A stretch of 64,000 nt of DNA from Halichondria panicea (taxonomy: Eukaryota; Porifera; Demospongiae; Suberitida; Halichondriidae): positions 2,046,001 to 2,110,000 of the forward strand of contig NC_087382.1 in assembly GCF_963675165.1 (NCBI RefSeq), in the 5' to 3' direction. This document shows, piece by piece, positions 51,067 to 61,714 of this stretch. How positions within the stretch are numbered: the stretch's first letter is position 1; every line of letters starts with the position of its first letter. The notes beneath the pieces are model-generated. The model saw only the letters and a list, made by a program, of their open reading frames with translations. It had not been told where the DNA came from and did not search any database. The translations under genes were made by a program, and so were the position numbers.

Positions 51067-51464
51067 ACAATTATTGCTGAATCAGCACTATTTTTTGCAA
51101 AATTTTCGTCATGCCTAGCTGGGTGGGGCTCGATCTGCAGCTAACGCTGCTTTGCCTGCAAGTAGTGCTCACTAGTTAGAGTTGTGCCAAGAAGCATTGT
51201 TTAGTGTTGGTAGTTTCAGTGCTTGGTAAGCGTGCAAAGACGGAGATAAATGTCTCACTGACGATTATCGATACATTCGGCAGCTCATTTCTCATGACCA
51301 CCATTCCGTCCGCAAGCAAGTTATTCTTTCCAAATTTTGGGGAGCTGTTACTTTCTTACCCATCTGTAGATCCATGTAGTTAGTTTTGTGCAAAATTGTC
51401 TTGTGCTTCGTGCAATAGCCGCCGATTATAGGTGTCTGGCGAAGATAGGTTACTTACTCTAGCT
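51067..51464. mobile_element. Right arm of a second giant foldback copy
   Basis: Nearly identical to 46716-47118, from ACAATTATTGCTGAATCAGC to GTTACTTACTCTA. The left arm is missing in the gap. Confidence 0.88.
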
Positions 51465-52060
51465 GATTTAAAATTGCATATAGAGTGCTGAGTCAGCAAC
51501 AAATAGTGTCAATATTCGTTGAGTCAGCATATGGAAACCTTCCTGTTATTATCGCCTTTCTACAGATCTATCTAGCCAGCCTTTTGAGATCCTTGTACCA
51601 GTGTCTGTTGTGCCACAACTTGTGGATTAGCATGGAACAGCTGATGAACGTAGAAATCTTGGCAGTCCTTCTTTGAACCGAGGAGTGGCAGCGATTTAAG
51701 ACAGCTTGTACAAGTCTGACTACTATCAACTCAACTGCTGCCCTCTGCCATTATCTGTCTTGTATTGTACAGGTTATTAAAAGCTTTAGGCAACCAATGA
51801 CTTTCGGCTGCCAGTTCTCATCACGTAAAACTAAAACAAGCTAATCTCTGCTGGTGTCTTAGATGACTATATCCTAGCTGAATGCCTGATGATGTTATTA
51901 CTCCATCATCTTCTCTTTTCTAGCACTAGCATCCATTCTTAAACTGTAGCTAAGAAGCCCGCGATCACTTTTGCAGGCTGCGCAATTCTACTTAACCTCA
52001 CACAATTTTTGGATCACGTGGAAAAATCAATGAATAATCTCTACCCAAATTCTGGTAGAG
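51465..52060. other. Right internal part of the 7-kb element
   Basis: The minus strand carries short open segments, including LKSLPLLGSKKDCQDFYVHQ and, after a possible intron, AIITGRFPYAD. The latter matches LTGRFPYAD at the other end of the element. No family recognised; perhaps captured gene fragments. Confidence 0.4.
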
Positions 52061-52330
52061 ACACAAACTGTAGCCCAGAGTCACCAGTCCCTTTTCTCCC
52101 GCCCCCGTCCAATCAGAGAAAAGGGAGTGGCTTGCGAGTCTAGTGTAGGCCTTGCTCAATTTATGCTCAACTAGTCTCCAAGTCCACCTTAGTTGGGCGG
52201 AGTCCAACTAAGTCCACCTATTAGTCTTTAATTCTTACCAATTATTAGTCTTTAATTATTAACCATTAGTCTCAATAAAAATCATCAACGAGAATTATAC
52301 TACGTACATGTACAACATCACAGACGCTTC

Positions 52331-52388
52331 TAGCCTCGAATCCATGCCGATTAAAATACGTATTTTAATCGGCGTGGATTCGAGGCTA
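52331..52388. mobile_element. 58-bp palindromic element, variant TAGCCTCGAATCC, 9-bp TSD
   Basis: TAGCCTCGAATCCATGCCG ... CGGCGTGGATTCGAGGCTA. It is flanked by AGACGCTTC at 52322-52330 and 52389-52397. The paralogous site at 14795-14805 has a single AGACGCTTC. Both arms share substitutions relative to the TAGCCTCGAGACC form, so pairing is kept. Confidence 0.9.
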
Positions 52389-53092
52389 AGACGCTTCTAC
52401 ATAATCATCTAAGGAACTATAATTATTGGTGAAAAAAGCTTAGAAAAGAGTCAACTGATCTAGATTAGTAGTACTCTAGCACCTTCCATACGTATATACT
52501 CAGTATAGCCACCACCTGGCCTGTTTGTAGCTCCCATTACAAACACTTGTTTTATCGATTCCAGACCTTCCATTTCTGCATGTAAGCAGTTGGTTTACGA
52601 CACGAGCACTGGCGTTACTCTGTGCTTGTGCGTGTGTGTGTGTGTGTGTGCATGGCAAAAACCCACAGTCTATAGCCACCACGTGGACGGCTGGCATAAT
52701 GCCCAATGCTCCACTGCACCTATTAGTCTCAAAATTATGCTAGCATAATAATTGGGCAAGGCCTAGCTATACGTGTACTGATATGTATATATATAGTGGA
52801 GTCATATACAGTATAATTATAGAGAGGGATTGGAAACGATGTACCCTCAAAGTACCATCCATGTTTCCCCGCGGTTTTAATCGAGGCTTACTTTCAACGT
52901 GGGGGGTCTAAACATGAATAATTCATGAGAATTGTTTTTGCTGTCTGTAAAAAGTCCACGAGCAGTTCTGCTGCTAAACATCAAATATTTGTGGCCATTT
53001 GGGACACAGCACACTACTTAGTGACACAACCTTAGCTATATCATAGTAGCTAAACGAACACAACCACAACAAATCTGCTCTGTGTTAGACTA

Positions 53093-53150
53093 TAGCCTCG
53101 AGACCAGGCCGATTAAAATAAGTATTTTAATCGGCCTGGTCTCGAGGCTA
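53093..53150. mobile_element. 58-bp palindromic element, paralogue of 17129-17186
   Basis: Same sequence type and the same GTGTTAGACTA flanks. The centre reads TAAGTA here, not TACGTA. Confidence 0.85.
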
Positions 53151-54394
53151 GTGTTAGACTAGCTACTTCACGATAATCAAAATTATATTTTCTTTGTTTT
53201 CAAATGATACTCACCATCAGGGGGCACTTGTTAAAGTGTTTGAGGGGTCTTTGATACGCATGCATTAACTATGATTAGGCTCAATAAGTTTCCCGGGAAA
53301 CTTCCCCGGGGTAGAAAGCGACTGAAACACGGATTGTTTCTGAGCTCTTACATACATAGACTTCATTCCGTTGCCAATCCCCTTCTCCTCAATTATGGTG
53401 GAGTTGCATGCCCTCTCCTCTCTTCTTTTATACGCCCTTGGTATCACTGCATGCAGTATAGCTGTCATCAGATATTAGGCTAATTATACAAGTCCAACGG
53501 CTTTAATTCTTTTGCTTATATACATGTATGATTGTGTATTTGCTGTTCCCAGAAAACCCATTTGTTTCTATAATTAGTATATATAGGGTAACCCTGCTTC
53601 CTACTCGTACAGTGTCATTCATATTCACTACCATTAACCTCCATTCTATATCCAATAATTATACGGTCTGATATTAAATCATGCATGCAGCATTCTTTGT
53701 ATTTTTCCCAGAAAAGGGGAAGTTTGTGGTTACGTTTTACACTGATAGAATTATGCATACACCATGACATTGTGTGTTTAAGAACATAATTTAATTTGCG
53801 ACTGAATGATCTTCGGTATTGTGTGTGTGGCCATTATTCCACTGACATGCATTGGTATTGGCTCAACCAGGTAGACAATGACCTCATTAGCTACTTTGTT
53901 GTTCTCTCCTGCATGTATAATTATGTGCTGTGCATAACAAGTTTTAAAGAAAATGTATCTTTAATTAATAGGCACCATGCAGCTTTGTACCCACAATGCA
54001 TGCATGAAGTAGTATAATTATACAGTTGATAAAAGCCTATAGTCTACCATGAACATGTTGTAGCCTCATAAGCAGTCACCATCTTTAACTTCCATTCTTG
54101 AGTCCAACTGAAAGGTGTCAGCATTTAATGTTGACCACCTGATTTGCAATTGGCCACTTCTAAATCTGATCCCATGCATGCAGGCAATATTCTCCCTACT
54201 TCCCTATCACTCGGCTCTTAGTCACCACATGCAAGACACACGTTGCTATCCAGACAGTGACCACAAGACACACCAGACAGTGACCACAAATTAACACACA
54301 CTGCATGTATACTGCTGCATGCACAAGTACACAATGTGATATGGGATATAGGGTTAAGTGATACCACTTCCTGTTAATTATAATGCGATGTAGA

Positions 54395-54542
54395 ACACAC
54401 ACCACACACACCACACACACCACACACACCACACACACCACACACACCACACACACTACACAGAACACACACACCACACACACCACACACACCACACACA
54501 CCACACACACTACACAGAACACACACACCACACACACCACAG
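54395..54542 (+). repeat. CACACACCA array before exon copy 5
   Basis: Same 9-bp-period array as at 18475 and 38358. Confidence 0.9.
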
Positions 54543-54710
54543 AACACACGACTGGTTCTGGCCACCATTGATGGGTGCTGGAGCTCCTCTCCCTCACAAA
54601 GACCAACCACACAACAACTCAAGGAGACACTGCAAACATTGCTATTATACCAGCCATTAAATGGCAAGTATCAGTTGACAAGAATGGACAAACAGTGTAT
54701 AAGCAAATGA
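54543..54710 (+). pseudogene. Receptor last-exon copy 5 (frameshifted end)
   Basis: Matches the receptor exon to KETLQT, then an indel near 54640-54650 gives LLLYQPLNGKYQLTRMDKQC and a TGA at 54708-54710. Acceptor kept. After about 54948 the similarity to the other units stops, so no fifth beta-helix gene follows. Confidence 0.85.
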
Positions 54711-55634
54711 CTGCATGCCTATAATTATACTGTAAACCCTTTATAATCAAAAAGAGGTGCTGCAAATATCTTTTACTGCTTTTTTGTGTCAATTATTTTT
54801 GTCCCCTCATCATTCACTCACATTTCACTGAACTATAATATACTAGTGCACAAATGGGGGGAAGTACTGTGTAGGGTTGACTGAGCCGCTCAAACACCAA
54901 CAAGGTCAACAAGATGGGCTGGTATATTGAATTATTATTATATGTATCAGGAGCACATTACAGAAGGAGCGTCTAACTGTCATGGGTTCGGAAATCGCAT
55001 CTCGTGTGCTTTCCTAAACGCCGCATTGCCTTATAAGAAAAGTGTGTAAGTACTGTGTACATAAATTACAGACCGCGGTCAGCCTGTGAATATCATTATA
55101 AACGGATTTTGTATGTAATGCAGCAGCAGGAGAGCCAGAAAGAGCTAAAATGAATAGCTAGATCTTTGATGGATGTTGGTATACATCATGGAAGAGACTG
55201 TCATCGGTGTCAGAGGAATGAATGACTCCCCGGTGGGAGTGACTCCCCGGTCATTCCTGCCTAAGGTGTGGGTGACTCCCCCAGGAATAAATGACTCCCC
55301 TATGCGCATGTTTGTTCCCGCTAATGTTGCCATCAATGTAAGTATATAGTAGCAAGAGTACATTCATGCACTCCTCATAGACATATAGTAGAGAATGAAG
55401 AGCCATGCAGGATGAAGAGCAAGGTTAGTAGTAGCATGCAAGGTAGCAATGAAGCAAGTGCTCATCCTGTAGTAGACAGCAAGTGACAGCTGGAATGTAG
55501 ACCTATAAATGTGTGAAGAGCAAAGTTGCAAGGTTAATTGTTCTATCCTGTAGTTGACAGCAAGTGACAGCTAGATCTATAGTATAAAACCAGTGATCGT
55601 TCACAGTCATGTCATTTGAAGAAGGCAGCAAGAA

Positions 55635-58600
55635 ATGGAGAATTTACAAGAGATTGAAAACTATTTACGAAAAGGAGAATACCCTCCTACTATTAACAGC
55701 AAAACAGAGAAGGCAAACTTTAGAAGAAAATGCAGGCAGAACTTTAAGTTTGAAAATGGTAGCCTCTATTATAAGAAGCACACCAAAGCTGCTGATGCAG
55801 CTGACTGGAGGATATGTGTGCGCAGCGATGAGGAGAAATCAAGAATCCTCGAAGATTGCCATGCAGGTATAATAATTATTATGGCTTTGGTAAAATGATA
55901 ATAGTAGGTAATAGAGCATGTATGTATGCTTGTAATCTATTATACGCATGCATGCAGGAACAGCTGGTGGCCACTTTGGAAGAGATAGAACTATAGACAA
56001 GATATGTTCTAGATTCTACTGGAAGTCGATGGTGGAGGAGATCCGAGAGTATGTAAAGAACTGCAGCCAGTGCCAGAGAATGAACCCAGCATTTGTAAAG
56101 ACAAATGCCAAACTCCATCCGATATCTGTACAACCCAAAGTCTGGCATCAGGTATATATATACTATAATTTTTATGGCATTGCATAATAATTATTTGTTT
56201 TGAGCACAATCATATATTAATTATAATTATGTAATTCACTTTATAGGTTGGCATAGACTTGATAGGACCTTTGCCGATTACACCCAATGGCAGCAAATAT
56301 GTGGTAACATTGGTCGATTATTTTAACAAATGGGCTGAAGCAGCCCCACTCCCTGACAAAACTGCATTTGGAGTGGCAATGTTCCTGTACAACTTAATTG
56401 TTTTGTCGGTAAGCTATGCATGTGTGTGAAGTTGTAATCACATGCATCTCTACACATAATTATAATAACACGTATTTAATGATTATGGTTATACATGCAC
56501 GCAGGTTTGGGTTTTGTGAGGTGCTGATATCGGACCAAGGCCGTGAGTTTGTTAATCAGGTCAACACAGAGCTTTTTCGATTCACTGGAACAGAGCACAG
56601 GGTCACTTCAGCTTACCACCCACAAACCAACGGGCTAACTGAACGTTTCAATCAAACACTTCAAACAGCACTACTCAAATATGTGAATAACTCACAGATC
56701 GACTGGGACTACCACTTGCCCGCTATTCTCTTTGCTTATAGGATGAGTAAGCAAAAGGCAATGAAGTATTCACCTTTCGAGTTGATGTTCTGTCGGTGAG
56801 TTGTTCATTATTATAATAATTACATGATAATCTGGCATGCATGCATTATTATTATAACATTCCACATGCAGGAAACCTGTACTCCCTATTCAACTGGAGT
56901 TAGGCAGCGAGGGTGAACTTGAGCAGAGCTGGGACATTAGTGCCATTATGACCCACGCTCGAGCTGTTACAAAGTTAAAGGATGATATCCACAGCAAAGC
57001 CAAGAAGAACATTGACAATGCCCAAGAAAAGGACAAGATGTACTATGATCGGAAGCATGCAGACAAGAGGGTGAGCAGGCTATATCATTGTATGAGCGTA
57101 CCATGGCTATTTTCATTACTCGTTTAATGTCATAGCCATGTCATTTTTCTAGGTGTTTAAGACTGAGAGTTTGGTCTGGCTGAGGAATTCAGCCAGGGAA
57201 TGTAAGAAGGGAGACAAGCTGAAGCCTCGGTGGTTAGGCCCATACACGGTGGTGGAGTGCTTGGACAAGGGAGTCTTTAAGATTGCCAACCCTAAGACTG
57301 GAAAGACCTTAAAAAAGGCTGTTAACCAACAGCGGTTAAAGCATTACCATGGCTCAGACTCCGAAAAACCTCTCTTGGATCAACATAGTTCTCTCTCGGA
57401 TCCTTCCGAATTATCAGACAACCATCACGATGAATCTCTCGATCAGTTTAACCCTTCTTTGACGAGTACTCCTGTGAAAGACCCAAGCAAGGTAAATGCA
57501 TGTGTATCTAGATTTTGAAGCTAATTATAATTACATTACATTTCTCTTTACGATATTAATTTAATGTTCTTTATAATTATGCACTCCATTTTTAGAAGCT
57601 GTGGGAAAAAAATTGTGATTTTCCCTCTTCTCACAAGCCAGACGCCCCCTCCTCTCACAAGCCAGCCGCTCCCTCCTCTCACAAGCCAGCCGCCCCCTCC
57701 TCTCACAAGCCAGCCGCTCCCTCCTCTCACAAGCCAGACGTCCCCTCCTCTCACAAGCCAGATGCTCACTCCTCTCGCAAGCGAGACGCCCCCTTCTCTC
57801 AGGTTAAGACTGCATCCTCTATGGAGCCACCTTTGAAGAAGCAAAGGACTACTCAGTCTGTAACAAGAAAGGTATAATATAGTTATATACTTGTTAACAG
57901 GAGCTATCGATCGTTAATTGCAATTATTATTAATAATTATGTGCATGCACACTATAAACCGTTCATTATAATTATTGTGTGCACATTCGACAGAATTCAA
58001 GCTACTGGGTGAAGGATTTGGACCTGAGGACGGGAGACAAGGATGTAGTTCTTGCTGAGAGCGGGATGCTTTCTGACCGTCATATGTATGCTGCGCACAA
58101 ACTGATGAGAATGCAATTTCCAAATATTGAAGGCTGCTATTCTACTCTTCTGGTTCAGAAGATGTCCTTTCCTGCAGTCACTAGTAGTGAAGCCACAGGT
58201 ATAATTTCTACTTAAATTAATAGTAGTATTATTATAGTATTGGTATAATTATACCTCATCCTCATCCTTGGCCGTATAATTATACCTCATCCTCATCCTT
58301 GGCCGTATAATTATAATATAATTATAATTATATCATATATATATCCTATACAGCCGTGCAGATATTCTTTGTAACAGAGGGGCATCACTGTATTGCGACA
58401 GCACTCATCAAGGGGGAACTTTTCCTCTTTGATAGCTGCTTCCAATATGGGAAAGACCTGGAGCCAAGTGCTGAGCTGCAAATCGCACAGATGTATAAGC
58501 CTTTAATAGCGCACAATGGGCTGTTACTATCTGTGGCCTCCATTCAACAGCAGAGCAGTGGCAGTAACAACTGTGGTTTGTTTGCAATTGCCGCTGCATA

Positions 58601-58910
58601 CCACGCATTGCAAGGAGACAATCTGGATACCATCACCCTAAATGAAGACAAAATGAGGCCACATCTTGTGTGTTGCTTTGAAAATGAGAAACTCAGAAGA
58701 TTTCCAAAGTCAAAAGATATTAGTAGCCACAAGAGACCAGAAAGATTTTCCAGCATAGTAATTACGATATACTGCCCTTGTCTCCGCCCTGACTGTTATG
58801 ATGAAATGGTCCAGTGCGATACGTGTAATGTGTGGTATCATTATAAATGTGTTCGTATTAAAGTATCTCCACTTGGAGATTGGTTTTGTCCTACTTGTAG
58901 ATCTAGATAG
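55635..58910 (+). CDS. Ginger-like transposase: integrase + ULP/C48 protease + PHD finger
   Basis: Exons 55635-55866, 55958-56151, 56247-56404, 56505-56795, 56872-57070, 57153-57491, 57596-57871, 57994-58198 and 58354-58910 sum to 817 codons including TAG. Order of domains: H2C2 zinc-binding module (about residues 75-122, with H..H and CSQC); integrase core with D146 (VGIDLIGP), D205 (ISDQGREF) and E241 (NGLTERFNQT), i.e. DD35E; GPY/F motif WLGPYTV (about 385-391); a low-complexity repeat of SSHKP(A/D)AP with a basic KKQR; a ULP-like cysteine protease with candidate H643, D658, Q698 and C705 (GSNNCGLFAIA); and a C-terminal PHD finger (CDTCNVWYHYKC ... WFCPTC). All catalytic residues look intact. 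The third intron needs an unusual donor (GTCGGT at 56405); GTAAGC four bases later would break the frame. Product probably nuclear. Confidence 0.85.
57640..57790 (+). repeat. In-frame 24-bp repeat, SSHKP(A/D)AP
   Basis: Six to seven tandem copies of a TCTCACAAGCCAGCCGCTCC-type unit, period 24 bp and so in frame. It links the integrase and protease halves of the transposase as a flexible, basic, Pro-rich spacer. Confidence 0.9.
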
Positions 58911-59503
58911 ATTTTTAGCATTTCGTTATCTTCCACTAGCTGTTTTTGTTTATACACTGTTAATTTGCACTGTTGTTTTGTTTGTTTTTCATGCACTGTA
59001 GATCTATTTGTTATTTTGATGGATGTTGTTGTATTATAAGTTTTGCTTTACAGTGACCGTGAGACGTGTGAAAATGTGAACAGAGTGTACAATGTAGTAT
59101 AAGTACTATAGGTACTAATAGCTAGACTGAACCAGTTTACAGTATATAAGGAACAGCTGTAATTATAGTCATACTATGTATTAAACAGGTCTCTCACAGA
59201 TAGCATGCATGCATGCAGTCCTGATATAACAGTCTTGAGCTTGATTGTATAGTCACACTGTGACAGGTTTTGAGGATGCATGTACTTAGTATAGCCCCTG
59301 AAGTCTCTTTAGCTCTATGGATCAGTGTTCGTATATAAATTTCGGGGGAGTCATTTTTTCCAGGGGGGAGTCATTCGTGACTAGGAGTCAGTGACCGGGG
59401 GAGTCATTTATTCCTAGGCGTGAGTGACCGGGAGTCACTGGTGCCTAGGTAGGAGTGACCGGGAGTCATTATTTAGGGGAGTCATTCATTCCTATGACAT
59501 CGG

Positions 59504-59816
59504 TAAGGTACAGAAAGTTCTAAAATAGGAGCATATCCAGTCACTTTGTACAGAGAAAGTTTGCTAGACTTAGACTAACACATACTAGGCGTTTTGTTTT
59601 TGCAGTAGGGAGTCTTACTGGGGTTGTTAGAAGAGAGAGCTTACTACCAAGCCTATAGCTAACTAGCTAGCTGTAGCTTTTCACACTAGCCATTAATTAA
59701 AGACAGAAGGTTAGCCGAGGTCAGAGTTTACAAATTTCATTAAAGATGGGCGTGGCGTTATCATTTTTCTGCCAAGAAGCTGAGCAGTTATGGAGTATTT
59801 ATGATGCTCAGTCACG
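59504..59816. other. Intergenic, right of the Ginger element
   Basis: No gene, RNA or repeat recognised. Confidence 0.4.
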
Positions 59817-60110
59817 TAGACTCGCAAGCCGTCACTGTTGCAGGCGAACAGTAGACTGGTCAAACTCCGTGTTGAGACTCGTGTTGCACAGTCAGCATAT
59901 CAGAAAATATTTTAAGTGGCTGCGGTTTTTGTGACGTCAGTATACTGCATGTGATACGTAGAGTTTTCTAGTGAAACGTCACTATCATTGATCTTGTGGT
60001 AACCGCATGCGGTTAGTTGCCACAAATATCGTGGCAAACGTTACACAAGTCTCAACACGGAGTTTGACCAGTCTACTGTTTGCCTGCAACAGTGACGGCT
60101 TGCGAGTCTA
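59817..60110. mobile_element. 294-bp element with TAGACTCGCAAGCC ends
   Basis: Inverted repeats of about 70 bp (TAGACTCGCAAGCCGTCACT ... and complement). The first 14 bases are the same as those of the 7-kb element at 45158. A clear target duplication is no longer visible. No coding capacity. Confidence 0.8.
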
Positions 60111-60519
60111 GCTTACGTAGGTATCCACTCAATATTGTTGACAGGATTGTCTTCTTTCAAATCAGAGGCACGTACATACCCTTGGCTCTATTGAGGTGAG
60201 GGCTTATTCACCTATTTTAATGTTGTTAATGCACTCTTGATTTGTTTTAGTATAAAATAGTTGATGAGATATGGTGGTAGAACTTGTGCATATCTTTGTT
60301 ATCTTTGTTAATATGTCAGAACAATTTAATGCCGTTAGTTGTAACTTTTTATTACAGAAACTGATGGTGGAGTCAGTGGATCCCGTCAAACATTAATTAA
60401 ACCCCTCATCGACAGTTCACTGTTTCTATCACCACACACCCTGCATGTTTATCATTAATGTTATAAAATTAATTATCTCTGTTATAATTACAAATTTGCC
60501 TTCATAAGAACAATTCTGT
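60111..60519. other. Intergenic, nothing recognised
   Basis: About 400 AT-rich bases between two inverted-repeat elements. No coding exon or repeat identified. Confidence 0.4.
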
Positions 60520-61082
60520 TAGACTCGCCAGCCAGCTCTTCCTCGGGGTAAGGGACTGGTGGATTGCCTATCTGAGAGTTGTGCTGGTGGAATTTTAATG
60601 AGTTGCATGACATCATGTCTGACATCATCATGTGGTTTGTAATGTCTGACATGCGTGGGTTGCAAATGGCTAATAAGCTCCCCTTGCTTAGTTTGTGGCA
60701 GAGAAACCAAGAAACTATGAGAAAACCGGTGGTAGAAGGCTACTGTCAAGCCCTTTCCATTCCCACATACTTTCAGACTGGAAAGATATCATCTACATAC
60801 TAAAGTCACTGGAGGATTTGTCTCAATTGCAGCTTGATTGATAAGCTTTGCTTGGTCGCTTAATCTTGCACTAGCAGTCTTGCTCATCCATTATTTTGTT
60901 ATTATCATGCATTCTACCACAAAGAAACTAACTAAGCAATACTGTGGGCGTAAGAATGTCACATGACATTGATACTGCACTCTGATTGGCATTACTAGAT
61001 TCAGGTAACGGCACAACTCTGACTCTCAGATAGGCAATCCACCAGTCCCTTACCCCGAGGAAGGGCTGGCTGGGCCAGTCTA
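60520..61082. mobile_element. 563-bp element with TAGACTCGCCAGCC ends, 9-bp TSD
   Basis: Terminal inverted repeats of roughly 75 bp (TAGACTCGCCAGCCAGCTCT ... ; AGGGACTGGTGGATTGCCTA on both arms). Flanked by CAATTCTGT at 60511-60519 and 61083-61091. No transposase. Confidence 0.85.
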
Positions 61083-61167
61083 CAATTCTGTATGGTGTTG
61101 CATTGCAGCTACTTGTATGTCAAGAAATGATTCAGCACTGATACATGCACACATAGCATATAGCAGT

Positions 61168-61219
61168 TATTAGCAGAGTCCTGAAGGGACAATAATTGTC
61201 CCTTCAGGACTCTGCTAAG
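61168..61219. repeat. 52-bp palindrome
   Basis: TTAGCAGAGTCCTGAAGGGAC and its complement around AATAATTG. A foldback similar in size to the TAGCCTCGA elements but with a different sequence. Confidence 0.75.
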
Positions 61220-61714
61220 TGGCTCATCATTAGCCACTTAGCCTCAGTACAACCATATAGTCTATGGTATAGATATAACTGCACTAAAATTAAAAAAAGA
61301 AGGTTTAAAACCAGCTATACAGCATGTACGTAGTAGGACTGAGTAGTATCCATTGGTAGACCCTCTGGACTATCTTGGTAGCCATAGAATATTTTCAAAG
61401 AGGAAGCAGCAAGCCATTTGTGTACACAGGCACTTCACAAGTGGACACAAGCTCTACAATAGTCTACATGCTTGCTAAGCAGCTTAGTTGACCAGAGTGC
61501 AGCTTTTAAAGGCCACACATACTTCCATCGAGGCAGCAGCAAGGCATAAAATCGATGGTTAGTTTGTGCACAGCCATTGACCCACTCATTGGGGGCGGCG
61601 ATAAAATCAAGCTAATTTGGTGGGTTGGGCTCAGATGCAAACTAAAGTGATGGAACTGTTCCACCGAGTGAGATGGTATATACCATAGTCCACCCACACA
61701 TAATTATAGCTTAC
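61220..61714. other. Left of the transporter exons, last exon not found
   Basis: The transporter reading frame leaves exon 61715-61869 with two carried bases, so at least one more exon should lie to the left. I could not identify it here. Confidence 0.4.

Larger units (their letters stand above)
45158..52142. mobile_element. 7-kb terminal-inverted-repeat element, 9-bp TSD
   Basis: Ends are TAGACTCGCAAGCCACTCCC ... and its inverted copy, matching for about 82 bp with one mismatch. It is flanked by GTGTAGGCC at 45149-45157 and 52143-52151. The matching flank of gene A at 14646 has GTGTAGGCCTTGCTCAA uninterrupted, i.e. an empty site. A subterminal inverted segment encodes a shared peptide (ITGRFPYAD or LTGRFPYAD) near both ends (45338 plus strand, 51530 minus strand). 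No transposase is visible; the interior is a nest of other elements and includes the assembly gap. The 9-bp duplication suggests a Mutator-like mechanism. Confidence 0.85.
52152..54394. other. Continuation of gene D flank, no gene seen
   Basis: Near copy of 14650-14800 followed by 15644-15746 and 16525-18474, but without the elements at 14807-15641 and 15747-16519. Useful as an empty-site reference. Confidence 0.6.
8255..54720. repeat. Tandem segmental duplication: receptor last exon plus beta-helix gene
   Basis: The unit is receptor terminal exon (+), short 3' spacer, convergent beta-helix gene (-), then an intergenic flank ending in a CA-rich array. Terminal exons start at 8255, 18762, 28877, 38452 and 54543. 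Beta-helix genes lie at 8835-13289, 19721-24010, 29816-34154 and 39394-43779. Spacing is about 10.5, 10.1, 9.6 and 16.1 kb; the last is longer because a 7-kb element (45158-52142) is inserted. Flanks after genes A, C and D are near copies; the flank after B is much more diverged. The left breakpoints of the copies all fall in CA-rich sequence just before the exon. Confidence 0.9.
55208..59499 (+). mobile_element. Complete Ginger-type DNA transposon
   Basis: 4292 bp with ends TGTCAGAGGAATGAATGACT and, inverted, TGTCATAGGAATGAATGACT. It is flanked by TCGG at 55204-55207 and 59500-59503. TGTNR termini and 4-bp duplications are what is described for Ginger elements, whose transposase is related to Gypsy integrases. 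Both subterminal regions (55208-55306 and 59343-59499) contain many GACTCCCC / GGGGAGTC motifs, likely transposase binding sites. There are no LTRs, gag or reverse transcriptase. Confidence 0.88.

Noticed and set aside
55208-59499. Gypsy LTR retrotransposon
   Set aside because: The integrase is Gypsy-like, but there are no LTRs, gag, protease, reverse transcriptase or RNase H, and the ends are inverted with a TCGG duplication.
59817-60110. 9-bp target duplication for the 294-bp element
   Set aside because: Flanks TCAGTCACG and GCTTACGTA do not match; only the terminal inverted repeats are supported.
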